Shown one piece after another: positions 50,213-57,489 of a DNA stretch of 64,000 bases. This DNA is from Pseudomonas arcuscaelestis. GTDB taxonomy: Bacteria; Pseudomonadota; Gammaproteobacteria; Pseudomonadales; Pseudomonadaceae. Below the pieces are notes generated by a model. The model saw only the letters and a program-made list of their open reading frames with translations. It was not told the origin of the DNA and did no database searches. The position numbers and the translations under genes were made by a program. The stretch lies in the NCBI RefSeq assembly GCF_016881005.1, contig NZ_JACOPV010000008.1:124001-188000 (forward strand). The letters run 5' to 3'. Each line of letters opens with the position of its first letter. The stretch's first letter is position 1.

Positions 50213-50587
50213 TCAAGGTTGAATCAAGCGGCGCTGGTGTTCAGATTCAATGAGATCTCGGATGACCTGGAACCCGGCCACCTGCTCCCTGATCGCTTCC
50301 TCGACCGGCTCATGCAGCTCGTAAGGAACAAACGAGAGCGTGAACTCAACGTCCACCCTCCAGCCCGCCGCGTAGGCCTTGAAGATTGAGAGCTGCCGAT
50401 CAGACATCCGGGTCAGCAGCGCACCAATGTCTGGCTTGCTCCCTGCCTCGTAGCACCAGTCAATTGCAGCCTTCTGAGTCTGCCGATCAGCGTTCCGTAC
50501 GAACTGGTTGTACGGATGATCCGGATCGGCGATTTCAGGCTCGTTTAACTTGGTAAAAATGGAGTAGGTGAAGACATTGTCAGTCAT
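50213..50587 (-). CDS. YNQFVRNADRQTQ-family protein
   Basis: 124 residues; ATG 50587 is preferred because the earlier ATG lies only a few bases after the predicted transcription start. Conserved blocks HPYNQFVRNADRQTQKAAID, WCYEAGSKPDIGALLTRMSD and RQLSIFKAYAAGWRVDVEFT recur in the degenerate copy at 50700-51221. Probably helical; function unknown. Confidence 0.75.
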   Translation of the reverse strand: MTDNVFTYSIFTKLNEPEIADPDHPYNQFVRNADRQTQKAAIDWCYEAGSKPDIGALLTRMSDRQLSIFKAYAAGWRVDVEFTLSFVPYELHEPVEEAIREQVAGFQVIRDLIESEHQRRLIQP

Positions 50588-50616
50588 GGGTGAATCGTCC
50601 ATCTGGTAGTGACTGA

Positions 50617-50644
50617 ATTATCAGGTGCATTGCCTGTGCCAGAA
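50617..50644 (-). promoter_or_regulatory. TTCTGGCAC promoter module 24
   Basis: TTCTGG, 16-nt spacer and GATAAT, the closest of all copies to the standard -10; 29 nt before ATG 50587. This copy has the only 16-nt spacer. Confidence 0.8.
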
Positions 50645-50699
50645 GCCTGCGGGGCAGATAATCCGTACCGTGCCGGCCGTGCGCGAGGGCAGCCTATTA

Positions 50700-51221
50700 C
50701 TACCCAAAGCTCGGCCATGAATTCATTCGCATTCTACCCGAGGAAACGAAGGCTCCCGCCACAGTTGAGCCGACAGTGTGCCCGGGTTGGATCAGTGGGA
50801 TAGCGTTTTGGCATCTCGCCGCTGCATCTCGCCGCTGCAGCTCGCCGGTGTTTTGGAAGCCAACCTCTGTTTGCCTGATCTGTCCGAAAATGGTTGGTTG
50901 TGCGTCGTCTGGAGCCCAGGAGAGTGTGCATTGTGTGTCCTCCTGCCAGCCGGATGCGTAGGCATGGAGGATAGCCAGTTGCTTAGCAGACAGCAGGCGC
51001 AAGCGCTGGCCTATGTCACTCCTGCACCCTACCTCGTAGCACCACTCACGCGCAGCCCGCTGAGTCTGTTCGTCAGCGTGCTGTACGAACCGGTTGTACG
51101 GGTAATCAGGCCCTTGATGATCATTCTGTGCGGCCAGGGATTCATCCCCAAAGCCTGACCGTGAATTGATAGAAACCCGAACCCCGGAAATGAATGCGCC
51201 CGCCAGAACCAAAGCGGGCAC
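50700..51221 (-). pseudogene. Degenerate paralogue of 50213-50587
   Basis: The core repeats the neighbour's blocks (YPYNRFVQHADEQTQRAARE, WCYEVGCRSDIGQRLRLLSA, KQLAILHAYASGWQEDTQCT). No ATG lies before the core; only a distant GTG opens the frame, over a broken promoter module (TTCTGGCGG at about 51205). The 3' end runs through three tandem 13-bp units that shift the frame, so the tail differs from the paralogue. Confidence 0.7.
50811..50849. repeat. Three 13-bp tandem repeats
   Basis: GCATCTCGCCGCT twice, then a copy with three changes. Thirteen is not a multiple of three, so each gain or loss changes the reading frame. Confidence 0.85.
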
Positions 51222-51397
51222 CTATGTTACGCCGAGGGAATGCCGGAGCCGGGCGCTGAAGTCTGTGTTCAACGCCCGACTGGATAGGTCATTGCTGAAC
51301 GGCCGCTTCTCAATGCGCATCCTGCAGGGCAACAGCGCTGACCGGGCGACCAAAGCAACCCAGGCGCGCCGGTGGGCGGTGGTCGAACCCAGGGCTC

Positions 51398-51882
51398 TCA
51401 GCGAGCTCCCGGCACTTGCGACAGATGAACGAACCCCCCGTCATGGGCGTCGAACATCACCCATTCATGGCTGTCAGCCTCCAGGGTTTCTGCAGGGAGG
51501 TGATCATTCAGCCGCTGGGCGACGCTCGCGACAGTTTTCACATCCAGGTGCTGGGAGATCTCTGGTTTGAGCGTGCAGCCGTGCAGGATCTCGTAGGCGG
51601 CCCGGATTACGGAGTTACCGAGTGCGGCCGGGTCCGGGTAGGCGGTTGGTTCAGCCAGGCCGGCCAAGGCTTCAGCAATGGCAGCTGCCGCGAACTCGGC
51701 CACTGGCAGCCCCATTGGTACCTCGCGGGCGGCAATGGTGTACATATCCCGGTGCAGCCCATCGTAGCGGCGCTTTAGGCTGGTCAGGTTCCACTTCATT
51801 GTCTGAATCTGCACGGCTTGTTGCTGGCGCTCTGAGCATCTGACGCACCCGGCACAGGGCTTTCGGTTCCCATCTTGGTCAT
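51398..51882 (-). pseudogene. Gene with one frameshift near 51817, related to 35633
   Basis: An ATG at 51882 behind GGAAGGA opens MTKMGTESPVPGASDAQSAS, NKP and then soon stops. The next frame continues VQIQTMKWNLTSLKRRYDGL, HRDMYTIAAREVPMGLPVAE, FAAAAIAEAL, the part homologous to the C-terminus of 35633-36148. Adding one C to the CC run of AAGCCGTG joins both into one protein of about 161 residues. As read, translation could restart at the ATG (51799) overlapping the stop. Confidence 0.65.
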
Positions 51883-51969
51883 TGATCCTTCCCAGTGAAT
51901 GGCAGGCATCATAACGCCGGGGTGGCCTGGCTCGTGATTCGAGACCTCATCGAATTCCGGGAACGAAAA

Positions 51970-51990
51970 AGCCCGCCGAATGGGCGGGCT
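51970..51990 (-). terminator. Terminator of the SohB-like gene
   Basis: AGCCCGCC and GGGCGGGCT stem 27 nt after the stop at 52017, with TTTTT following on the transcribed strand. Confidence 0.8.
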
Positions 51991-52016
51991 CTGATGGAGA
52001 GAGTGGACCTTGTGGC

Positions 52017-53042
52017 TTAGTGGGCCTTGTTGAACAGGGCCATGATGCGCGGGAGGTTTTCCTCGATGGCCATGGCGGCTGAACCACTGAGCAGCTTCCG
52101 CAGGGCGCTCTTCTTGGGGCGAGCGAAGTCGAGTTGAATTAGGTCGTAGCCCTGGGCCTTGCCGGCCAAGTACTCATCGCTGGTCATCAACTCATCGACC
52201 AGCTGCAGCTCCAGCGCCTCATTGGCGTGCCAGGCTTCACCGGTGGCGATCTTTTTGATGTCGACCTGTGGGCGGTGATCGCTGACGTGCTTTTTGAACA
52301 TTTCGTGGACGCGGCCCAACTGCTCCTTGAACTTCTCACGGCCTTCATCGGTGTTTTCGCCGAAAATGGTGAGGGTTCGCTTGGACTCGCCGGCGGTGTA
52401 AACCTCGTAGTCGACGTCGAAGCGCTTAAGCAGGCGGTTTACGTTCGGTGCCTCAGCCACGACACCAATGGAACCCATCAGGGCGAACGGGGCGGCGACG
52501 ATCTTGTCCGCGATGCAGGCCATCATGTAACCACCGCTGGCGGCAACCTCGTCCACGCACACAGTCAGGGGAATGCCTGCTTTCGTGATGCGCTGCAGCT
52601 GGGAGGAGGCAAGGCCATACGAGTGAACGTAACCGCCGGGTGACTCAAGCCGCACCACCACCTCATCCTGGGCCGCTTTCGCGCCAGCAAGCAGTGCAGT
52701 GACCTCGTTACGCAAAGACTCCACCGCCGATGCTTGAACGTCACCCTTGAAGTCCAGGACGAACAGCTTTGGTCGAACAGCCGAACTGTCGGTCTGTTTA
52801 TCTGCTTTCTTCTGCGCCTTCGCGGCGGCCTTTCGCTCGCCCTTGGTCATAGTGAGGTCATTCACCGCCTGGGAGAGTGCTTCATAGAACTTGTTCAGGG
52901 AGCGGGCGCGCAGCTTGCCTTCGCCAGCCTTACCCTTGCCGCCGCGCATGCCAGCGATGATGGTGAGTACGACCACGAATGCGACCAAGCAGGTCAGGGC
53001 CTTCATCAGAAACTCGATGTAGTTGAAAAACAATTCCGTCAT
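52017..53042 (-). CDS. sohB: SohB-like S49 family signal peptide peptidase
   Basis: 341 residues, close to the usual SohB length. An N-terminal TM anchor (about 13-31) and a basic Lys/Ala linker precede the S49 domain: RPKLFVLDFKGDVQASAVES, VVRLESPGGYVHSYGLASSQ, VAASGGYMMACIADKIVAAP, MGSIGVVAEAPNVNRLLKRF. The nucleophile Ser169 (AASGG) and the Lys221 (GESKRT) are 52 residues apart, the same distance as the Ser147/Lys199 pair of Bacillus SppA. It should cleave peptides in or at the inner membrane. Mobile-element carriage is unusual. Single-gene unit with module and terminator. Confidence 0.85.
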   Translation of the reverse strand: MTELFFNYIEFLMKALTCLVAFVVVLTIIAGMRGGKGKAGEGKLRARSLNKFYEALSQAVNDLTMTKGERKAAAKAQKKADKQTDSSAVRPKLFVLDFKGDVQASAVESLRNEVTALLAGAKAAQDEVVVRLESPGGYVHSYGLASSQLQRITKAGIPLTVCVDEVAASGGYMMACIADKIVAAPFALMGSIGVVAEAPNVNRLLKRFDVDYEVYTAGESKRTLTIFGENTDEGREKFKEQLGRVHEMFKKHVSDHRPQVDIKKIATGEAWHANEALELQLVDELMTSDEYLAGKAQGYDLIQLDFARPKKSALRKLLSGSAAMAIEENLPRIMALFNKAH

Positions 53043-53114
53043 GGGATCTCTCTAGGTTGTGGCGCTGTAGATGCTGAGCGGCACCCGCCACTCAGTTGTA
53101 TTTTTGATGGGGCC

Positions 53115-53143
53115 AGGATATGGCCACTCCCTGCGTGCCAGAA
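53115..53143 (-). promoter_or_regulatory. TTCTGGCAC promoter module 25
   Basis: TTCTGG, 17-nt spacer, TATCCT; 72 nt before the SohB-like gene. Confidence 0.8.
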
Positions 53144-53202
53144 CCATGGCATCTAGGTTTATCAGGGAGGATTGCCGAACCCTGGAAATGGAGGCTTGGC
53201 CC

Positions 53203-53859
53203 TCACACGGGTAGCGTGGAATTGCCATCCTGAGACTGGGTTGGGTCCCCCGAGCCGGGTATGAATTTGGGAATACCCAGCCGCAAGCGCCGCATCCGCA
53301 CACAGCTACGGGTGACCCCGAAACGGGTGGCCAGGCTCTGATCCGTGTCCTTGCCCAACTCGTTATCGAGCCCGGGTCGTGGAGAGCTGAACGCGATTAC
53401 AGCGCTGATCCCGAGGTTTCGCCTGATGGCCGAGATTGTGGGTTGGGACACACCCAGTGCCTTGGCTATCGAACCGTCAGAGACCTTGCCGAGTTGAGGT
53501 ACGTATTCAGCCGGCAGGACAAACGCGGTATTGGGATCAAACGGGGCAATGCCCAGTTCCTCACGCTTGGCACGGGCGCGGGGTCTGCTGATACCAATCT
53601 GCTTGGCTGCATCAGCGTCTGTCATCGTCCCGAGTTTGCTGATGGCGTCATCAGTCCAATTCGCCCTGGCAACGAACGGCCCGATCCCACGTTTTGTGCG
53701 TTCGGTGTAGACCGCTTTGCTACTGACGCCCAGCTGCTCGGCAACCTCCCGATCTACAGCTTTGCCAAGCATCGCGACCGCAGCTGGTGTCCAGATGTTG
53801 GTGCCTGTGGGAGGTGGAGCATTTCCATCGCATCCCGTTATGGGTTCGTCCCCCATCAT
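53203..53859 (-). CDS. DNA-binding protein with four tandem HTH repeats
   Basis: 218 residues built of four repeats of about 48 residues, each with LGK or LGT, a helix (DREVAEQLGVSSKAVYTERT; DADAAKQIGISRPRARAKRE; DGSIAKALGVSQPTISAIRR; DQSLATRFGVTRSCVRMRRL) and an LGI/RGI ending. The helix-turn-recognition-helix spacing is that of HTH domains; four in a row would contact a long or repeated DNA site. No catalytic part is present. The two-HTH protein at 5641 uses the same type of repeat. It is a candidate regulator of the repeated promoter modules (inference). AGGAG lies 11 nt before ATG 53859. Confidence 0.75.
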   Translation of the reverse strand: MMGDEPITGCDGNAPPPTGTNIWTPAAVAMLGKAVDREVAEQLGVSSKAVYTERTKRGIGPFVARANWTDDAISKLGTMTDADAAKQIGISRPRARAKREELGIAPFDPNTAFVLPAEYVPQLGKVSDGSIAKALGVSQPTISAIRRNLGISAVIAFSSPRPGLDNELGKDTDQSLATRFGVTRSCVRMRRLRLGIPKFIPGSGDPTQSQDGNSTLPV

Positions 53860-53972
53860 CGCCGGTGAACTCCTGACTTGTGAAGGTGCGGATAATATCG
53901 CTCCCGCGCCACGCCAAACCGAGATGGAGGCCCTCCGAAATCCTCACCTTGGAACTGAAGCCGGACACTAAA

Positions 53973-53995
53973 AGGCCCGGATCGTGCCCGGGCCT
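53973..53995 (-). terminator. Terminator of the 100-residue gene
   Basis: AGGCCCGG and CCGGGCCT, 7-nt loop, 35 nt after the stop at 54031. Confidence 0.7.
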
Positions 53996-54030
53996 AGGGG
54001 TGGTTAGCTGCTGTGGGAGTGGCGATCCAG

Positions 54031-54333
54031 TCAGCAAGTCAGCTGAGCCTTCAGCGCCTGCAGCTTGGTCAGCAGGTCCTCATGGTATTGGGACAATGGG
54101 ATTTTCTCCCCGGCACGCTCTGGGATGTCGACCTTGATCCCGTTGTCGTACTTGAATGGCCGGGTGTAGAACCAGGTGCGGGCGTCCACGCACATCTGCC
54201 GCTCAGCGATGGCAGCGTCCAGGTCGGTCACCTGGAGAACGTTCCCGAACAAGTCGGTTACCTGGGTTGTCGCTGAGGTCTTTACAGTTGGCGCTTGGGC
54301 GCTGGGTGGGGTAGTCGAATCAACCCTCTGCAT
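54031..54333 (-). CDS. 100-residue orphan
   Basis: Starts behind GGAGGCC. A polar N-terminus, then VTDLFGNVLQVTDLDAAIAE, ARTWFYTRPFKYDNGIKVDI and a helical end. Unrecognised. Its 5' region closely resembles that of the 54472 gene (same start of the leader and PSNAQ/PSAQAP opening). Confidence 0.75.
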   Translation of the reverse strand: MQRVDSTTPPSAQAPTVKTSATTQVTDLFGNVLQVTDLDAAIAERQMCVDARTWFYTRPFKYDNGIKVDIPERAGEKIPLSQYHEDLLTKLQALKAQLTC

Positions 54334-54367
54334 GGCTTGGCCTCCCGGCTCTGTGTTTGATGGAGCC

Positions 54368-54396
54368 AGTGTCAGGCCGAAATGGGTGTGCCAGAA
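54368..54396 (-). promoter_or_regulatory. TTCTGGCAC promoter module 26
   Basis: TTCTGG, 17-nt spacer, GACACT; 34 nt before the gene at 54333. Confidence 0.85.
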
Positions 54397-54414
54397 GCAG
54401 GTAGTCAGGATACA

Positions 54415-54440
54415 GAAAGGCCCAGCATGAGCCAGGCCTT
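54415..54440 (-). terminator. Weak terminator of the 183-residue gene
   Basis: AAGGCC and GGCCTT flank a 12-nt loop, 32 nt after the stop at 54472; weaker than its neighbours. Confidence 0.45.
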
Positions 54441-54471
54441 GATTGGGAAGGGGCGGTGAGTTGATCGCCGC

Positions 54472-55023
54472 TTACAAGAACAGGATGCGCTCACAAAGGC
54501 TGTCCACCTCATCAGCCTTCAGCCCGACATGGGTACCACTGTCAGTGAGGATGTCGCCGATGTCGCCATCATCAGCGCGCACCAGCCCGCCGACCAAACC
54601 TACTTGCAACAGACGGAGGGCGGCTACCAGGGCGTCAAACTCCATACGGCTGACCTGAGGCAATGCGATGGACGGTTCGCGCATGGCTTCGCTCAGAACG
54701 TCGGCATATTGTTCAACCAGGTCTGGGTAGGCGCTGACCACATCAGGGGATGGCACCGATGGCTTGTTTGGGATAACTGGCGCATCGGCCTGATTCAGGT
54801 ACAGGGCGTTGTTCACCGCTGCATGGTGTACGTCGCGCAAGGCGGCCTTCTCGTCGTCGGCATCAGAGAAGGCGTTGTATGCACCGAGGCGGACCTCCCA
54901 CTTGCGACCGTGATTGGTCAAGGCAACGACCTGCGCTGCTGTCACGAACTCACTCAGCAGCATTTCATGAGGCTGCTTGGCGCCTTGGGCGTTGGATGGG
55001 GTAGTCGATTGAGTGTTATGCAT
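54472..55023 (-). CDS. HGRKWEVRLGAY-family protein, long form
   Basis: 183 residues, GGAGGCC ribosome site. Conserved block: EFVTAAQVVALTNHGRKWEV, AALRDVHHAAVNNALYLNQA, VSAYPDLVEQYADVL, shared with the gene at 55301. A C-terminal extension of about 60 residues contains an acidic VRADDGDIGDILTDSG run. Function unknown. Confidence 0.75.
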   Translation of the reverse strand: MHNTQSTTPSNAQGAKQPHEMLLSEFVTAAQVVALTNHGRKWEVRLGAYNAFSDADDEKAALRDVHHAAVNNALYLNQADAPVIPNKPSVPSPDVVSAYPDLVEQYADVLSEAMREPSIALPQVSRMEFDALVAALRLLQVGLVGGLVRADDGDIGDILTDSGTHVGLKADEVDSLCERILFL

Positions 55024-55057
55024 GATCTGGCCTCCGGGCTACGTGTTTGGTGGGGCC

Positions 55058-55086
55058 AGTCTCAAGGCGAAAAGCGTGTGCCAGAA
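55058..55086 (-). promoter_or_regulatory. TTCTGGCAC promoter module 27
   Basis: TTCTGG, 17-nt spacer, GAGACT; 34 nt before the gene at 55023. Confidence 0.85.
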
Positions 55087-55221
55087 GCAGGGGCTGGCGA
55101 ATTATTTGGGAACATCGGACCCGTCGCGCGGGATTCAAGCCTCAGGCCCTGACTGAGTTGCTCAATTCTTTGATTCCTGACTGAGGGAATGAATGCCCTG
55201 GGATTTCGCCCGGAAACGAAA

Positions 55222-55243
55222 AGGCCCGGTGTGTGCCGGGCCT
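55222..55243 (-). terminator. Terminator of the 120-residue gene
   Basis: AGGCCCGG and CCGGGCCT, 6-nt loop, 57 nt after the stop at 55301; AAAAG arm gives a T-rich tail on the transcribed strand. Confidence 0.7.
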
Positions 55244-55300
55244 GTGCGAGGGGTGAGCTGGGGAGGGAGGGTGGGTATGGCGTCAACAGAACAGTAGACC

Positions 55301-55663
55301 TTATTCAGGTTGCCCTACGCCCTGGACGACTCCTGCATAGGTTAGGCATAGATCGGGGTAGTCGTTCAGCACACTCTGGCTCGGGATAGAGGGCAAGTAC
55401 TCCCGGCCGGAAGGATTGAGGTTCCATTGTAGAGCCGTTTCCACCTCGTGCCGGTGGACGCTCGCCAGAGCCTCTGCAGCGCTGTCAGATTCCGCCCACG
55501 TGAGATAGCGGCCATGACTCACCTCCCAGCGACGCTCACACCCTGCAACCGCGATTGCCTCGGCCAGCTTGAGGAACTGCTCCAATGTCAGCTGGTGGGG
55601 AGGGAGGCGCGCTACCCTGAGCCGTTCGAATAGTGCTGCTGTGTCGGAGCTGGCTTGGTACAT
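55301..55663 (-). CDS. HGRKWEV-family protein, short form
   Basis: 120 residues sharing EQFLKLAEAIAVAGCERRWE, ALASVHRHEVETALQWNLNP and VLNDYPDLCLTYAGVV with the 183-residue gene. It lacks that gene's C-terminal extension. No module lies directly upstream; it is 59 nt downstream of the 55723 gene and probably read with it. Confidence 0.7.
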   Translation of the reverse strand: MYQASSDTAALFERLRVARLPPHQLTLEQFLKLAEAIAVAGCERRWEVSHGRYLTWAESDSAAEALASVHRHEVETALQWNLNPSGREYLPSIPSQSVLNDYPDLCLTYAGVVQGVGQPE

Positions 55664-55722
55664 GAGATATGGCCCGGGTTCGATAGCGCAGTTTGAGTGT
55701 GAGTGGATAGCGGGGGCAAGAC

Positions 55723-55980
55723 CTAGCGTGCCCGGCCAAACGGCGCAATCTGGATGCGTTCACCCTCAACATGCAGCAGCTGGCGCAACGAATCAACGTC
55801 AATCGTGGCCGGTAAAGGGGCGTCCGAGCATGCCGCACCAATACGGTACTTTCGTGTGAAAGTCACCTCCGCTCCACCGGGGCCGAAATAGGTGTGAATC
55901 CCGCAAACTGGCCCGGACGCGTGATAGGTTCCCGCTGGTAGGGCTTGAATGCTGGGTGTTTGTGCGCTGGCGCTAGTCAT
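55723..55980 (-). CDS. 85-residue orphan
   Basis: Starts behind ATCAGGAG. A small beta protein (AGTYHASGPVCGIHTYFGPG, AEVTFTRKYRIGAACSDAPL) with two Cys. Unrecognised. It begins shortly after the terminator of the upstream gene with no visible module of its own. Confidence 0.7.
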   Translation of the reverse strand: MTSASAQTPSIQALPAGTYHASGPVCGIHTYFGPGGAEVTFTRKYRIGAACSDAPLPATIDVDSLRQLLHVEGERIQIAPFGRAR

Positions 55981-56001
55981 ATCGGTTCTCCTGATACGGG
56001 A

Positions 56002-56025
56002 AAGGCCCGGAGCGTGCCGGGCCTT
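56002..56025 (-). terminator. Terminator of the 181-residue gene
   Basis: AAGGCCCGG and CCGGGCCTT, 6-nt loop, 24 nt after the stop at 56049. Confidence 0.75.
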
Positions 56026-56048
56026 GGGTCAGTGGTGCTGGGCCTGGA

Positions 56049-56594
56049 TCAGACCCCAGCAAGCTCCAGTAGCTCGTTGTAGTTGCTACCATCAGGGGAG
56101 ACCTCTGCCTTGTTCAGAGCCTCGCTATGCTTGCGCATGGCATTCGGCAGGTTCAGCAACGCTTGCAGCGTCTGGCATGCCGCGCGAACGACTTCCTCGC
56201 AGTCGCCAATCATCATCTGATAGGCGTCCTCGGCCTTGTCGCTTCCTTCAACGAACGCAAGGATGCGCCAGTAGTGACCACCATACTCGCCGCCACACAC
56301 TGAAATCTCCTCGCATTCCCCGCCGTGCGCGATCTGGTAGGCCTCGCACCGCTCTGATGCCACGACCACGCCTTCACCCTCAGCGTTCTCCACGCTCAGC
56401 AGGGATAGCGACAGTCCCATTTCCCGCTCTGCTTCATCAAAGGACGTAAGCCCGTCGACTGAATGCAGGGCAGCCCAGGTCTGCATCGGGTGGATAGGTC
56501 GATACTGGACGTCATTTGGGTAGTTAACCCGGAGACAGTGTTGGACGGAAAAGGCGGTGAATTGAATGGTGGGTAGATGAACTTCGGTGGACAT
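56049..56594 (-). CDS. 181-residue acidic orphan
   Basis: ATG 56594 is chosen for GAAGGTA upstream and its distance from the promoter. Contains IQFTAFSVQHCLRVNYPND, ERCEAYQIAHGGECEEISVC and a C-terminal helical stretch. Five or more Cys in the middle could bind metal. Function unknown. Confidence 0.75.
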   Translation of the reverse strand: MSTEVHLPTIQFTAFSVQHCLRVNYPNDVQYRPIHPMQTWAALHSVDGLTSFDEAEREMGLSLSLLSVENAEGEGVVVASERCEAYQIAHGGECEEISVCGGEYGGHYWRILAFVEGSDKAEDAYQMMIGDCEEVVRAACQTLQALLNLPNAMRKHSEALNKAEVSPDGSNYNELLELAGV

Positions 56595-56629
56595 CGAGGG
56601 TACCTTCAAGGCGATCAGTTGATGAGTCC

Positions 56630-56658
56630 ATGATGGGGTGGCTTCATGTGTGCCAGAA
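56630..56658 (-). promoter_or_regulatory. TTCTGGCAC promoter module 28
   Basis: TTCTGG, 17-nt spacer, CATCAT; 35 nt before ATG 56594. Confidence 0.8.
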
Positions 56659-56687
56659 CCACCCTCATGACATTTTCCGGCAGCCTC

Positions 56688-57206
56688 TTACCCAGCCGCT
56701 TCCGCATCCTCAAAATGGCGCTCAATGTCGCTGATCCGCCCCGCGCCGCCTTGGGCATAGCCCTGGGTATACGATTCCGGCTCCGCGTCATCTCCCGCAC
56801 CAGGGGCGCGGTTAACAATCACGATATCTACCGGAAGGTCGGAATACGTGGCCCGGATCTCGTTGCCTGAGCGCTCAATGACCAGTCGTGTGGTTGGCGG
56901 GTGCGCTGGATCAACCGCCTCTGTTTCGTCCGGCTCGAACAACCCTGGGGCGCAGATAGCCTCGAACGTGGATAGCGCGCGAGCCCCGTAAGCCTCCGCG
57001 TCCATAGCGTCGGCACCATCCTTTGCGGTGGTTACCAGGGCCTGCAGGCCCTTGAGGCGGTCCTCCAGCGCGTGAATACGAGCGTTGAGCAGCCTTTCGC
57101 GATTGTGGATGAGGCCCTGTACTGACTCGGCCAGATCGGATGCTTGTGAATTGGTGACAAAGCCGGTGGAGCGAAGGACGGTATGGATCTGTTCAAAAAG
57201 AGACAT
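56688..57206 (-). CDS. 172-residue helical orphan
   Basis: Long N-terminal helix with heptads (RERLLNARIHALEDRLKGLQ), a beta segment (TRLVIERSGNEIRATYSDLP, VDIVIVNRA) and a Gly-rich acidic end. AAGGAA lies upstream of the ATG. Unrecognised. Confidence 0.75.
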   Translation of the reverse strand: MSLFEQIHTVLRSTGFVTNSQASDLAESVQGLIHNRERLLNARIHALEDRLKGLQALVTTAKDGADAMDAEAYGARALSTFEAICAPGLFEPDETEAVDPAHPPTTRLVIERSGNEIRATYSDLPVDIVIVNRAPGAGDDAEPESYTQGYAQGGAGRISDIERHFEDAEAAG

Positions 57207-57241
57207 AGGTTGAATTCCTTGGGCGATGGGTGAATGACGCC

Positions 57242-57270
57242 ATGGTCATTGGAATCCGCTCGTGCCAGAA
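57242..57270 (-). promoter_or_regulatory. TTCTGGCAC promoter module 29
   Basis: TTCTGG, 17-nt spacer, GACCAT; 35 nt before the gene at 57206. Confidence 0.85.
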
Positions 57271-57452
57271 CCGCTTTGGTGAGATTTCGTTGCTTCCCAC
57301 ATCGAGGCGCCAAACCCCCAATGAGGGTGGGGATTCAACCCAGGCGCCACGCCGCCAAACCCGCTGTAAGGGACTGGACCAAAAATCAGACTGATCCCTC
57401 AACCTGGTCTTGCACCCTCAGTTAGGGAATGAATGCGAGCCAAGCGAAGAAA

Positions 57453-57472
57453 AGCCGCTACAGAGAGCGGCT
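57453..57472 (-). terminator. Terminator of the 377-residue gene
   Basis: AGCCGCT and AGCGGCT, 6-nt loop, 17 nt after the stop at 57490, with TTTCTTC after it on the transcribed strand. Bases 57271-57452 hold no gene. Confidence 0.7.
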
Positions 57473-57489
57473 AGGGGTAATTAGGTAGA

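Noticed and set aside
51182..51210. A 31st promoter module (TTCTGGCGG) upstream of the degenerate paralogue
   Set aside because: CAC is lost and the hexamer position reads GGGGTT without the conserved A; treated as a decayed site only.
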